From NCBI RefSeq assembly GCF_009258225.1, contig NZ_CP043617.1, forward strand, positions 1,240,001 through 1,304,000: 64,000 nucleotides of DNA. Direction: 5' to 3'. The stretch comes from Sulfurimonas lithotrophica. GTDB taxonomy: Bacteria > Campylobacterota > Campylobacteria > Campylobacterales > Sulfurimonadaceae. The notes beneath the pieces were generated by a model. The model did no database searches, had not been told where the DNA came from, and saw only the letters and a list, made by a program, of their open reading frames with translations. Shown here in pieces: positions 1-9,900 of this stretch. A program made the translations under genes and the position numbers. Numbering within the stretch: position 1 is the stretch's first letter; each line of letters starts with the position of its first letter.

Positions 1-1044
1 ACTCCAAACGATATATTTTTATCTATATTACCCCTCTCACACGTCTTTGAAGGAACAGTCGGGATGCTTGTCCCAATGCTTCACGGTTCTAGTGTGCAGT
101 ATATTAAAAAAACACCGACACCGAGTGTACTTTTAAAGGCTTTTGAAGTTGCCAAACCAACATTTATTCTGAGCGTACCTTTGGTAATAGAAAAGATATA
201 TAAAAATAAAGTTCTATCTAAATTCAATTCCTCTTTGGTCACAAAAAATCTCTATAAAGTCCCTTATTTTAGAAAAAAATTAAACAAGATAGCTGCAAAA
301 AAATTAGTTAAAACTTTTGGCGGAAGACTCCGTTTTTTTGCTATAGGCGGTGCAGGAGTTCCGGGATATGTTGAACAGTTTTTACATGAAGGCGATTTTC
401 CTTATATAGTGGGTTATGGACTTACAGAAACATCACCTCTTCTTTGTGCTACACCAAGTACTATGAAAACAAAAATAAAATCAACCGGACCTTCAATGTA
501 CGGAGTTGAAATTGACATAAGAAACAAACATAACATTACTGGTGAAGGAGAAATTTTTGCACGAAGTCCCAGTGTTATGATCGGTTACTACAAAGATAAA
601 GAAAAAACCAAAGAAGTTTTAGATGCCGACGGGTGGTTTCATACGGGAGATTTAGGTTATATAGATGATGAAGGATACCTTTTTATAAGCGGTAGAAGTA
701 AAAATATGATTTTAGGACCAAGCGGTGAAAATATATATCCAGAACAAATAGAATCAATAATAAATGAGCATGAACTTGTACTTGACTCGCTTATGCTCGA
801 GCAAAACGGAAAATTAATAGCTAAAATTCACCTCGATTATGAAAAAATAGATGAACTATATCACGGTGAAAGTAAAAGCAGTGATGAAGTATTGGAGAAT
901 ATAAATATTCTCTTAGAAGAGATGCGTCAAGAAGTAAACTCTAAAGTATCTTCATTCTCCAGAATGGTTAAGTTTGAAGAACAGCGTGAACCTTTTATAA
1001 AAACTCCCACCAAAAAAATAAAAAGGTATCTTTATCAAAATTAA
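1..1044 (+). CDS. Acyl-CoA synthetase / AMP-dependent ligase, C-terminal part (cut by window start)
   Basis: The frame is open from base 1, so the gene begins outside the window and about 347 codons remain. It belongs to the ANL superfamily of AMP-forming ligases, which activate a fatty acid with ATP and join it to CoA. Visible signatures are GYGLTETSP (adenylate-binding core), GWFHTGDLGYIDDEGYLFI (hinge region) and GRSKNMILGPSGENIYP, followed by a C-terminal lid ending in TPTKKIKRYLY, which carries the usual catalytic lysine. Long-chain fatty acyl substrates are likely from the overall pattern, but the substrate cannot be read from the sequence. No linked partner gene is visible. Confidence 0.88.
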   Translation, partial: TPNDIFLSILPLSHVFEGTVGMLVPMLHGSSVQYIKKTPTPSVLLKAFEVAKPTFILSVPLVIEKIYKNKVLSKFNSSLVTKNLYKVPYFRKKLNKIAAKKLVKTFGGRLRFFAIGGAGVPGYVEQFLHEGDFPYIVGYGLTETSPLLCATPSTMKTKIKSTGPSMYGVEIDIRNKHNITGEGEIFARSPSVMIGYYKDKEKTKEVLDADGWFHTGDLGYIDDEGYLFISGRSKNMILGPSGENIYPEQIESIINEHELVLDSLMLEQNGKLIAKIHLDYEKIDELYHGESKSSDEVLENINILLEEMRQEVNSKVSSFSRMVKFEEQREPFIKTPTKKIKRYLYQN

Positions 1045-1095
1045 AAAATATCGTATAGTATTTTTGATATAATTATCACTCTTAAGGAGTTTTTT

Positions 1096-1587
1096 ATGTC
1101 AGATAAAATAAAAAGTATTTTTATTTTCCTATTTTTTTTCGCTTTGATTGTCATACTTTCAATATACGGATTTATGACATCAGATTTTTCAAACCTAAGT
1201 AAAGTAGATAGTAGTTTAGATAGTAACCTAAAAGCTAAAATAGCCAAAAAACGTTACTACAGTACTGAAATTGTTATAAAAGACGACGGTGTAGTCGATT
1301 TGGGTGATTTTGAAATAAATATAGGAAACGGACATAAATTGATAACCAATATATCGGCAAAATATGAAAAACACGGCGGATGGGGTATGTCAAGCGGTGT
1401 TGATGATGAAATAAGTTCAAAAGGCACTTTGCTAAGACATGCCGCAATTGAAGCTATCATGAATAAGCATGAGGCGGATGTTAGAAGTTATAGAGTAAAA
1501 TCTGCTATAATCGATAGCATGAATAGACATCTATCTTCAACTAGGGTTGAGGATATCTACTTTAACAAGTTGATAGTAGCTGAATAA
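1096..1587 (+). CDS. FliL-like membrane protein
   Basis: This 163-residue protein has one N-terminal membrane segment (about residues 8-28) and a soluble extracytoplasmic domain. The domain contains LGDFEINIGNGHKLITNIS, then a helix with LRHAAIEAIMNKHEADVRSY, and ends in DIYFNKLIVAE. This is the pattern of FliL, a stator-associated protein at the flagellar basal body. An AAGGAG-type ribosome site lies just before the ATG. It is followed 13 bp later by a PAS sensor gene, which fits a motility or taxis theme. It may be a second, non-canonical FliL paralogue, because no other fli gene is adjacent. Family assignment is from pattern recognition only. Confidence 0.65.
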   Translation: MSDKIKSIFIFLFFFALIVILSIYGFMTSDFSNLSKVDSSLDSNLKAKIAKKRYYSTEIVIKDDGVVDLGDFEINIGNGHKLITNISAKYEKHGGWGMSSGVDDEISSKGTLLRHAAIEAIMNKHEADVRSYRVKSAIIDSMNRHLSSTRVEDIYFNKLIVAE

Positions 1588-1600
1588 AAAAGGAACTGCG

Positions 1601-2080
1601 ATGCAAACTGATTTTGATATGTTTTACGAAACCAAAGTACCTGAAGATGAACTAATAGTATCCCGCACCGATTTTTCGGGCAAAATAACTTATGTAAATG
1701 AAACATTTGCCGAAATTTCAGGATATAAGCCGGAAGAACTTATTGGGAAACCACATAATGTAATAAGACATCCTGATATGCCAAAGTCCGTGTTTGACAA
1801 TTTATGGGAGACTATAAAAAAAGGCGATGTTTGGCATGGCTATGTTAAAAATCGACGTAAAGACGGTGGTTATTATTGGGTGTATGCCAGAGTTTCTACT
1901 GTAAAAAAAGACGGTGTTCCAACAGAATATAAATCAGTTAGAGAACCTGTTTTAAAAGAAAAAGCCATTGAGATGCAAAATTTATACGATAAGCTTCGTG
2001 CAGAGGAAGAAGGAAAAACCAGAGTTGTTTTATATATTGACAACGACAAATTAGATACTGCAAAAAAACTAGAAGAATAA
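1601..2080 (+). CDS. PAS-domain (Aer-type) sensor protein
   Basis: A 159-residue cytoplasmic protein made almost entirely of one PAS fold (about residues 18-115). It has the run VNETFAEISGYKPEELIGKP and the following HPDMPKSVFDNLWETIKKG segment typical of Aer-like flavin or heme PAS domains. A short, charged helical tail follows. It has no HAMP, methyl-accepting, kinase or GGDEF output domain, so it must signal through a partner. Stand-alone PAS proteins of this kind act in energy taxis in Campylobacter (CetB type). The start has a GGAACTGCG leader and lies 13 bp after the FliL-like gene, so the two are probably co-transcribed. Confidence 0.8.
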   Translation: MQTDFDMFYETKVPEDELIVSRTDFSGKITYVNETFAEISGYKPEELIGKPHNVIRHPDMPKSVFDNLWETIKKGDVWHGYVKNRRKDGGYYWVYARVSTVKKDGVPTEYKSVREPVLKEKAIEMQNLYDKLRAEEEGKTRVVLYIDNDKLDTAKKLEE

Positions 2081-2110
2081 TTTATTCCAACTCAAAAGAG
2101 TTGGAATAAA
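2081..2110. terminator. Bidirectional hairpin terminator
   Basis: A perfect 13-bp inverted repeat (2081-2093 and 2098-2110) with an AAAA loop sits exactly between the converging PAS and pyrophosphatase genes. The outer arms are A/T runs, so it can work as a rho-independent terminator on both strands. Confidence 0.88.
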
Positions 2111-2118
2111 ATTTTAAA

Positions 2119-3036
2119 TTAAAATTGAGGCTGTAAGAAAGGGATTACCTGTTTTTTACGGCTCAGTACGCCATCCAACCAAACTTGATTATCTTCAAGT
2201 TTACAGTTAAACGCATTCTCAACTTTACTAACATCATCACTGATACAAAGAAGCTGAGAGCCCTCTTTCATAATATCCGTTAAAAGAACCAACATTGTAT
2301 GAAGTCCTTCTTCCTCTTTCATTTTAGCCATATCTTCAAAAATCATATCTTTTTTATCATCAAACACACTTAAATCAACAACTTCAAGCTGGTTTACGCC
2401 AACTTTTACACCGTTCATTTCAAATGCTTTATAGTCTCTAGTATTTAAATCTCTGGCTGTTGCACCATCTACTGCAGATTTTACCAAGAACATCTCCATA
2501 CCAAGTGCTTTATAATCTTCAACACCTGCAATTTTTGCCAACTCTTTAACGGCTTTTGTATCGACTTTTGTACATGTAGGAGATTTAAAGATAACCGTAT
2601 CACTAAGTATTGCACACATCATCATACCTGCAATATTTTTTGGAATCTCAACATTAAAAGATTTATACATCTCATAAATCACGGTATTTGAACAACCTAT
2701 CGGTCTAATCCAACACTCTAACGGAGTAGATGTAGTAATATCTCCTAATTTATGATGATCGACTATACCGAGTATTGTAGCTTCTTTAATATCTTCAGGT
2801 GCTTGACCGTAGTCGGAAAAATCTACTAAATATACAGACTCACCTGCATAAGATGTTTTTAACTCAGGCTCAACTCCATCAAATTTGTTTAGTATAAATT
2901 CTGTTTCGGCAGATATTTTTCCCTGACGCGTAGGGATACAATCTTCACCAAGCTGATTTTTTAAATATGAGAGAGAGATAGCACCTACAATTGAATCGCT
3001 ATCGGGATTTGAATGACCAAAAATATATGTTGACAT
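2119..3036 (-). CDS. ppaC: Manganese-dependent inorganic pyrophosphatase
   Basis: A family II pyrophosphatase of the DHH superfamily, 305 residues, the normal length. It hydrolyses pyrophosphate to phosphate in the cytoplasm using Mn ions. The N-terminal motif GHSNPDSDSIVGA carries the metal-binding His and Asp residues. The hallmark VDHHKLGD (DHH) follows at about residues 92-99, and the C-terminal DHHA2 domain has the SRKKQVIPFL substrate-binding tail. It is a single gene, converging on the PAS gene across the hairpin at 2081-2110. Confidence 0.95.
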   Translation of the reverse strand: MSTYIFGHSNPDSDSIVGAISLSYLKNQLGEDCIPTRQGKISAETEFILNKFDGVEPELKTSYAGESVYLVDFSDYGQAPEDIKEATILGIVDHHKLGDITTSTPLECWIRPIGCSNTVIYEMYKSFNVEIPKNIAGMMMCAILSDTVIFKSPTCTKVDTKAVKELAKIAGVEDYKALGMEMFLVKSAVDGATARDLNTRDYKAFEMNGVKVGVNQLEVVDLSVFDDKKDMIFEDMAKMKEEEGLHTMLVLLTDIMKEGSQLLCISDDVSKVENAFNCKLEDNQVWLDGVLSRKKQVIPFLQPQF

Positions 3037-3121
3037 ACTGTACCTTGATTTAATTTTTTTGAAATTATACTAGGATTTTCTAAATATGATATAATCTTCA
3101 AAAACTAAAACCAAGAACAAC

Positions 3122-5800
3122 ATGAAAAGATTTTTTTTATTAATAAATATTCTTATATACAATACAATTTTCGCTACAGAAGTCGTACACGATGAGCAAT
3201 ATTATAAATACAAAAAAAATGATGTTGAGATTATATTTACAAAAGATAATCTTGAGTTTGCAAAACAAACAAGTACAATAGAGCCTAAGCTTCACGAGTA
3301 TTATCAAGATACCTACGGTTGGGTGCTTGATGAAACCTTATATATCGGTCTTTTATCACATAGAAATCAAATTCCAAACGGTTTTTCAACCCAATTGCCA
3401 AACAATAAACAGATGAACTATGTCGGAGGTGTCCAAAATATAGATTATTTTTGTTCTACATCTTGGTTAGATACTCTTTTATATCACGAGAGTGCACATA
3501 ACTATCAGTTAAATGTAAAAGCAAACCCTCTTTCAAGATTTTTACACTCTATTTTTGGCAATGGATTTGTACTTTCACCTATGCCTTTTATTGTACCAAA
3601 TCTTATGGAAAATTCTTTTATGCTTGAAGGTAATGCCGTTTTAAATGAATCATGGCATGGAAACGGAGGAAGACTCTATAGCGGAAGGTTCAAAGCACAA
3701 ACTATTCTGCAGGCAAAAGCAGGAAATATAACTCCGCAAAACACTTACAATACTACTCTTAACTTTCCATACAGTGAGACCTATTATATAACAGGTGGAT
3801 TTTATAATCTTTATATGGCTCAAAAATATGGTTTAGACAATATAAACAGATACTTTCATCAACACTCAAAACTATTTGTATGGCCACAGCTTACAAACCA
3901 TAGCATGAAAGTAACGACAGGTGACTATTTTAAAGATTCGTTAGAGGATTTTGCATCTGAATATGCTTCAAAAAAACTAAATATAGCAAAAGGTAAAAAA
4001 CTATTTAGTTCACAGTTTTATTACCAACTAAACAACGACAAAGATGAAATTTTTTTTATAATAAATAAAGATGGAGTAAGTAGCCCTGAACTTATAAGAG
4101 TAGATAAACAATCTTTAAAAGTATCAAAACAAAAAGATAGCTGGCTTAGTGGAAAAGTAATTAAAAAAGAAAATCAATATTACACCGTTGGAAGTAATTA
4201 TACATCTGCTTTTAATATATATCAAGGGCTTTATGACTCTGATGCAGATATATTGGAGTCTTCAAAATCAAAAATCATACAAGGCTATCTAAGCGATAAT
4301 ACAGAAGTTTATTTTGATGTAAAAAGCTCATTTTCAGAAGCAAAACTATACATTGGAAATTCATTTTATGAAACAGTGAATTCATCTGTATTTATAGATG
4401 CTAACGACAACCTGTACTACTTTAAACAAAACGCAAAGACACGTACACTATATAAAAATAAAACTCCCATCTACTATTATAAAGGTTTTTATGGAATTGT
4501 AAGTGACGTGGATTCTAAAAACAATATATATTTTATAGCAAACTCAAAAAACGGTTCAACTTTATACAGATACTCAAATGCCAAAGTCAACCGTGTTCTT
4601 GAAGCAGATAATATTATTGAAGCCAAGCTTATTGGAGACGATAAAGTGTTTTTATCTGCTATTGGAAAAAGTGAATATTACTATCTAATAAATGAACTTA
4701 CCGAAATAGAACAAACTCCATATGAAACCAAACTGTTTTTTGAAAACAAAGACTATTATGCAAAAACCAACTATAAAAATTTACCCAAAAATGAGCATAT
4801 AAATTTAGATAAAAAATACAACTCATTCTTCGATATGCACTATAGCGGTACTAATCTCTTTATAGGTTCAAACGACAACGATTCTACTATTGGCAATATA
4901 AGCATCAATTTTGCAGATCCATTAGGACAAAATCAAAGCTCTTTTTTCCTAAATAAAGACAGTTCCGAAGTTTTAATATCCGGTTTATCGTATAGTTCAA
5001 AAGAGTATCTATTCAATTATTCCTTATCAGCTTATGGAGTTTTAGATGATGCCAATGAATTAAAAACAAGAGATTACGGTTTAATGGCAAATATAAAAAT
5101 CCCGTTTATAAAATTTGCCCGTTACTATGGTGAACTTGGTTTAAATTATTTTCAAGATTATGATACTCTTGAGAGAGAGCCTTTGTCTATTTACTTAAAT
5201 TTATCAAGATATGAACATTACGGTAAAAGCAGATATCTTAACTACTTAAACTCTTTAGAACTATATACAGTCAATGAAAGAAACGATAATATATATGGTG
5301 GCATATATAATTTTTCACACGATCTTCCATATGAGACATACATAAATCTCGGTGCAAAATACTCTAAAACAGATACAAAAATTACAAGTTTTAACGCTAA
5401 CATAAACAAAAGAGGTGTAAAAGTCTCTGATGCTTCAAACTCAATTTACGATAATTCTCAAATACAAATACCAAATTTAATCGGTTCACTTTATATTCAG
5501 GAAGCCGGTTATGTTGAAGCCAAACTGTCATCGGTTATAAACTTCTCAAAATATTATTTTACATTCCCCCTATCAATCCAAAGAGAATCTATATATACAA
5601 AATACAGATATTACGAACTAAAAAGTTTTTCTCAAAATAGATACAAAATGAATGAAACTACTATAGGTATTAGCTTATCTTTAGTTGGATTAAACTCTTT
5701 TGCGTTTCCGCTAAATCTTGAATATATATATAATGATGGAAACAGCAGGCTAATTGAAGATTCTGGAGTATTTAGATTTATTTTGGAGGTAAATTTTTAA
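3122..5800 (+). CDS. Predicted secreted gluzincin metallopeptidase with outer-membrane barrel-like C-terminus
   Basis: An 892-residue protein with a signal peptide (residues 1-19, cleavage after FA). A zinc-peptidase motif HESAH lies at residues 122-126, and a possible third ligand lies at E169 in FMLEGNAVLNE, which is a gluzincin spacing. Residues about 290-560 consist of short beta-rich units that resemble a propeller. The rest is alternating polar and aromatic strands ending in phenylalanine, as outer-membrane barrels do. The LpxR-type gene follows with a 1-bp overlap (TAATG), so they are translationally coupled. I do not recognise a named family. A peptidase attached to a barrel at the cell surface is an inference. 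Confidence 0.6.
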   Translation: MKRFFLLINILIYNTIFATEVVHDEQYYKYKKNDVEIIFTKDNLEFAKQTSTIEPKLHEYYQDTYGWVLDETLYIGLLSHRNQIPNGFSTQLPNNKQMNYVGGVQNIDYFCSTSWLDTLLYHESAHNYQLNVKANPLSRFLHSIFGNGFVLSPMPFIVPNLMENSFMLEGNAVLNESWHGNGGRLYSGRFKAQTILQAKAGNITPQNTYNTTLNFPYSETYYITGGFYNLYMAQKYGLDNINRYFHQHSKLFVWPQLTNHSMKVTTGDYFKDSLEDFASEYASKKLNIAKGKKLFSSQFYYQLNNDKDEIFFIINKDGVSSPELIRVDKQSLKVSKQKDSWLSGKVIKKENQYYTVGSNYTSAFNIYQGLYDSDADILESSKSKIIQGYLSDNTEVYFDVKSSFSEAKLYIGNSFYETVNSSVFIDANDNLYYFKQNAKTRTLYKNKTPIYYYKGFYGIVSDVDSKNNIYFIANSKNGSTLYRYSNAKVNRVLEADNIIEAKLIGDDKVFLSAIGKSEYYYLINELTEIEQTPYETKLFFENKDYYAKTNYKNLPKNEHINLDKKYNSFFDMHYSGTNLFIGSNDNDSTIGNISINFADPLGQNQSSFFLNKDSSEVLISGLSYSSKEYLFNYSLSAYGVLDDANELKTRDYGLMANIKIPFIKFARYYGELGLNYFQDYDTLEREPLSIYLNLSRYEHYGKSRYLNYLNSLELYTVNERNDNIYGGIYNFSHDLPYETYINLGAKYSKTDTKITSFNANINKRGVKVSDASNSIYDNSQIQIPNLIGSLYIQEAGYVEAKLSSVINFSKYYFTFPLSIQRESIYTKYRYYELKSFSQNRYKMNETTIGISLSLVGLNSFAFPLNLEYIYNDGNSRLIEDSGVFRFILEVNF

Positions 5801-6801
5801 TGTCAAAAATTTTACTTCTACTTTTTATTATTGTTAATACTTTTGCACAAGAGTACATTGCAAAAGAAGAAGAATCGTGGAATCTGCAACGTAGCAATTT
5901 TTATTTTGAAAACGATATGTATTTTAATACGGATTATGATTACACGGCAGGCGTACGTCTTTCATTTTTATACCATATACAAAACCCTAAAAAAAATATT
6001 TACGATATATCACTTTTAGATTTTGGAGGTTCTAGTACTTACAGAAGTTTTGCTTTAGTTCATCAAATGTACACGCCTAAAAATAAAAAACAAAAAACAT
6101 TGATAGTAGATGACAGACCATATGCAGGATGGACATATTTTGAAGCTGGATTACATAAAAGTTCAAAAACGCATCTACGTTCTTTAAATCTTAAATTGGG
6201 CATAGTAGGACCAACCTCCGGAGCTGAACATTTTCAAAACTTTATACACGATACCATAGGTGCAGAACATGTATATGGTTGGGATAATCAACTGCATAAT
6301 GAATTGGGAATAAATCTAAAATATACTCACAAATGGAGATTTTTATATCTAAAACAAAAACTATTGGAAACTTCTTTAGTACCATTTGGCGAAATTGAAC
6401 TTGGAAATATAAGCATAAAAGCAACGGCAGGATTTTCAATGCGTATAGGATACAACATTCCGAAAGATTTTGGAGTATCTTCAATCGATATCGGTGGAGA
6501 GGACGGGATACCTTCTTTTGAAGAAAATATTTTATGCAACCAAAAAGATTGGAGTTTCAGTATTAATATAAGCGGAGCATCCTCTGCGGTATCCAAAGAT
6601 ATATTTTTAGACGGTAATACGGACGGAGACAGCCACTCCGTAAAAAAAGAGAATTTTATCGGCTATTACGGTGTGGGATTTTCAATAAGGTATAAAAAGT
6701 TTATATTTGATTTTATCCAAACATACAATACTAAAAAATTCAATACGGAAAACGGTGGACACGATACCGGAACCATAGTTTTCTCATGGTTGTACAACTA
6801 G
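5800..6801 (+). CDS. LpxR-like lipid A deacylase (DUF2219) outer-membrane protein
   Basis: A 333-residue protein with a signal peptide of about 16 residues. It carries the LpxR signatures FENDMYFNTDYDYTAG, DDRPYAGW and FQNFIHDTIG...GWDNQLHNE. LpxR is a calcium-dependent outer-membrane enzyme that removes the 3'-linked acyl chains of lipid A. N38/D39 and H150 sit at spacings that match the catalytic Asn-Asp and His of Salmonella LpxR once the signal peptide is removed. Its start overlaps the stop of the peptidase-barrel gene, so the pair probably acts together on the envelope. Deacylase activity is inferred from the family. Confidence 0.8.
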   Translation: MSKILLLLFIIVNTFAQEYIAKEEESWNLQRSNFYFENDMYFNTDYDYTAGVRLSFLYHIQNPKKNIYDISLLDFGGSSTYRSFALVHQMYTPKNKKQKTLIVDDRPYAGWTYFEAGLHKSSKTHLRSLNLKLGIVGPTSGAEHFQNFIHDTIGAEHVYGWDNQLHNELGINLKYTHKWRFLYLKQKLLETSLVPFGEIELGNISIKATAGFSMRIGYNIPKDFGVSSIDIGGEDGIPSFEENILCNQKDWSFSINISGASSAVSKDIFLDGNTDGDSHSVKKENFIGYYGVGFSIRYKKFIFDFIQTYNTKKFNTENGGHDTGTIVFSWLYN

Positions 6802-6803
6802 AA

Positions 6804-7004
6804 CTATTTTTTTAACAAAAACAATCCACCAAGAGCTATAACAGCCGCTGCAACATATTTAATCATAACACTATCCGTAGGTCTTCCGTTTATAGCATTT
6901 GACACAACCGATATAGCACCTTTTGATTCACTATATCCCGTATAAGCGATTCCAATAGCAATAACTATTAAAGCAAGAGCAAAAAACATTTTATTTTTTT
7001 TCAT
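6804..7004 (-). CDS. Small two-helix membrane protein, DUF3185-like
   Basis: A 66-residue protein with two hydrophobic helices (about 7-24 and 49-63) joined by a loop with the GRPTD element. This matches the general shape of DUF3185 proteins, whose function is unknown. It ends 3 bp from the converging LpxR-like gene and has its own AT-rich leader. No role can be given. Confidence 0.65.
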   Translation of the reverse strand: MKKNKMFFALALIVIAIGIAYTGYSESKGAISVVSNAINGRPTDSVMIKYVAAAVIALGGLFLLKK

Positions 7005-7050
7005 GTATTATTCCTAATCGATATTTATATAAATAAATTTTATCTAATTA

Positions 7051-9879
7051 TTACTTTTTATGCAAAGACAACTCTTTTTTAATATATTTACCGGTGTAAG
7101 AGAGCGTTTTTTCATAATTTTCAGCTAACTCTTCTGGTGAACCCTCCGCAATTATAAGTCCCCCGCCACTACCGCCTTCAGGACCCATATCTATAATATA
7201 GTCGGCATTTTTAATCATGTCAAGATTATGTTCAATTATTAAAACAGAATTGCCAAGCTCAACAAAATGATGAAGTACTTTTGTTAGCCTGTCAACATCT
7301 GCAAAATGCAGTCCTGTTGTCGGCTCATCTAAAATATATAGTGTTTTACCGGTATCTTTACGACTTAACTCTTTACTTAATTTAATACGTTGAGCTTCAC
7401 CACCTGAGAGTGTAACGGCATTTTGACCAAGGGTTATATATCCAAGTCCTACATCTACAAGGGTTTGCATCTTTTGATGAATCTTCGGTATAGCTTTAAA
7501 AAAATCATATGCCTCTTCTACACTCATATTTAAAACATCGCTAATAGTTTTACCTTTATATAAAACTTCCAATGTTTGTTGATTGTAACGTTTACCTTCA
7601 CAAGCATCACACTTAACCATAATATCCGGTAAGAAGTGCATCTCTATCTTGTTTTCACCCTCGCCTTGACACTTTTCACATCTTCCGCCTTTAACGTTAA
7701 AGGAAAACCTTGAAGATGTATATCCACGTATTTGACTCTCTTTGGTGCTTGCGAACATATTTCTTATCTCATCCATCACACCTGTATATGTAGCTGGGTT
7801 ACTTCTGGGTGTACGCCCTATCGGACTTTGATCCAAATATATAACCTTGTCAACATTTTCAAGCCCTTTTATTTCTACACCGGCTACTTTATTTACTTTT
7901 CTGGCATGGTTTAAAAGCTCACGAGCTGTTGGCAAAAGCGTTTGAAGCATAAGCGAACTTTTTCCGCTTCCGCTAACACCTGTGATACAAACAAAGTTGT
8001 TTAGCGGTATTTTCGCACTTAGATTATTAATATTATTTAGAGTTACATTTTTTATCTCTATCCACTTGTCTTGTTTTCGTCTATAAAAGTACTCTATTTT
8101 TTTACGACCAAATAGATAATCTGCAGTAGTAGTTTTTGCGTTTTTTAGTTTATCTAAAGTACCGCTAAAAACAACATTACCACCGAACTTACCTGCACCT
8201 TCACCTATATCTACTATAAAATCTGCATTCTCAATTGTTTCTTTATCATGCTCAACAACTATAACTGTATTTCCTTTTTCCTGAAGACTTCGAAGTGTAC
8301 GTATAAGTTTTAAGGTGTCACGCTCATGTAAACCGATGCTCGGTTCATCTAGTACGTACATAACACCCGTAAGTCCTGAACCGATTTGAGATGCTATTCT
8401 GATTCTTTGTGCTTCACCACCGCTAATAGTTCTTGCATCACGCCCTAGCGTAATATAACCAAGACCTACATCATGCAAAAAGAAAAGTCTTTCGCGAATC
8501 TCATTTAAAATAGGGATTGATATCATTTCTTGCTGTTTATCAAAGTGATTAAAATGTTCTTTATTTTCAAACCATTCATATGTTTTACTTATCGGCATAT
8601 CAAGTAGATTTGCTATACCCATGTCCCCTACTCTAACGGCTAAAGATTCTTGTTTTAGTCTATGTGAACCACATACATTACAAACCTTTTCACTCATATA
8701 ATCAGCTAAATCTTTTTCATCTTTGAACATATCGTAAGCTATACGAATAATCCCCGGGAAAATTCTTTTTACGGTATGTTTTTTCCATAAAAATTCAACT
8801 TCGTCTATACTTCCGTGTAAAATAGCTTTTTGCTGATGAGTCGGTAATTCAGAATATGCAATTGTGATATCAATGTCATTTGCCTCACAAAAGCCTTTTA
8901 AAAATGTAAAATAATAACCCTTGTTAAATCCATATACAATTTTTATCGCACCCTTTTCAATACTTAAATCACTATCGATTATTTTATCATGGTCTAGCGC
9001 ATAGCGAAGTCCTAAACCATCACATTCACTACATGCACCTTTTGGTGAGTTAAATGAAAAACTAAGAGGCTCTAGTGGATCAAAACTTATTTTACAGTCA
9101 AAACAGGCATTATGTTCAGAGTAATGGATATGATCGTTTTTTAAATCGAGCTCTTTAGCATTTAAAATCTCAACTTCAAGCTCGCCGTAACTTTGCTTAA
9201 GAGCTTTTTCAACAGCAGATGCTATACGTTCTTTATTTTCAGGTTTTACGACTACCCTATCTATAACAACTTTTATAGTATGTTTTTTAGTCTTACTTAA
9301 TTCTATTTCTTCATCAAGTCTTACCATAACGCCGTCAATCTGAGCACGAACATATCCCTTGTGAACAAGAGATTCCAAAAGATCTGAATAGGAGCCTTTT
9401 TTTTCGCGAACAAGAGGGGCTAACAAAACAAGTTTTGCACCCTCTGGAAGTTTTGCAACTTCACCTATGATATCCGATGCACTCATCTGCGATATCTCTT
9501 TACCGCATTTATGACAGTGTTGCACGCCTACACGGGCAAATAAAAGTCTAAAATAATCATATATCTCTGTAATAGTTCCAACGGTTGAGCGCGGATTTTT
9601 TGAAGTTGTTTTTTGATCGATTGCGATTGCAGGCGTAAGTCCGTCTATCTTATCTACATCCGGTTTTCCGACACGGTCTAAGAATTGTCTGGCATAAGAA
9701 GATAAAGATTCCATATAACGTCTTTGACCTTCGGCATAAAGGGTATCAAATGCCAATGTTGACTTTCCGCTACCGCTAAGTCCGGTCATAACGATTAGTT
9801 CGTTTTTAGGAATTGTTAAATTTATATTTTTTAAATTATTTTCTTTAGCACCCGTTATTTTTATAACATCTTTTTTCAT
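7051..9879 (-). CDS. uvrA: Excinuclease ABC subunit A
   Basis: UvrA, 942 residues, full length. This is the damage-recognition ATPase of nucleotide excision repair and works as a dimer with UvrB. Two ABC halves are seen. The first Walker A is GLSGSGKS at residues 33-40, and the second, GVSGSGKSS, is near residue 640. Both ABC signatures (TISGGEAQRIRIA and TLSGGEAQRIKLS) and both Walker B segments are intact. Zinc modules are present as CFDCKIS...CSECDG and CEKCQGEG...CDACEG. It is transcribed away from the TauE-type gene, which ends close upstream, so the two may share a transcript. Confidence 0.97.
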   Translation of the reverse strand: MKKDVIKITGAKENNLKNINLTIPKNELIVMTGLSGSGKSTLAFDTLYAEGQRRYMESLSSYARQFLDRVGKPDVDKIDGLTPAIAIDQKTTSKNPRSTVGTITEIYDYFRLLFARVGVQHCHKCGKEISQMSASDIIGEVAKLPEGAKLVLLAPLVREKKGSYSDLLESLVHKGYVRAQIDGVMVRLDEEIELSKTKKHTIKVVIDRVVVKPENKERIASAVEKALKQSYGELEVEILNAKELDLKNDHIHYSEHNACFDCKISFDPLEPLSFSFNSPKGACSECDGLGLRYALDHDKIIDSDLSIEKGAIKIVYGFNKGYYFTFLKGFCEANDIDITIAYSELPTHQQKAILHGSIDEVEFLWKKHTVKRIFPGIIRIAYDMFKDEKDLADYMSEKVCNVCGSHRLKQESLAVRVGDMGIANLLDMPISKTYEWFENKEHFNHFDKQQEMISIPILNEIRERLFFLHDVGLGYITLGRDARTISGGEAQRIRIASQIGSGLTGVMYVLDEPSIGLHERDTLKLIRTLRSLQEKGNTVIVVEHDKETIENADFIVDIGEGAGKFGGNVVFSGTLDKLKNAKTTTADYLFGRKKIEYFYRRKQDKWIEIKNVTLNNINNLSAKIPLNNFVCITGVSGSGKSSLMLQTLLPTARELLNHARKVNKVAGVEIKGLENVDKVIYLDQSPIGRTPRSNPATYTGVMDEIRNMFASTKESQIRGYTSSRFSFNVKGGRCEKCQGEGENKIEMHFLPDIMVKCDACEGKRYNQQTLEVLYKGKTISDVLNMSVEEAYDFFKAIPKIHQKMQTLVDVGLGYITLGQNAVTLSGGEAQRIKLSKELSRKDTGKTLYILDEPTTGLHFADVDRLTKVLHHFVELGNSVLIIEHNLDMIKNADYIIDMGPEGGSGGGLIIAEGSPEELAENYEKTLSYTGKYIKKELSLHKK

Positions 9880-9900
9880 TTATCTCTCTCAAAAAAGTTT

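Noticed and set aside
6242-6596. Minus-strand frames opposite the lpxR-like gene
   Set aside because: They mirror a well-supported outer-membrane gene, and their sequences lack domain features.
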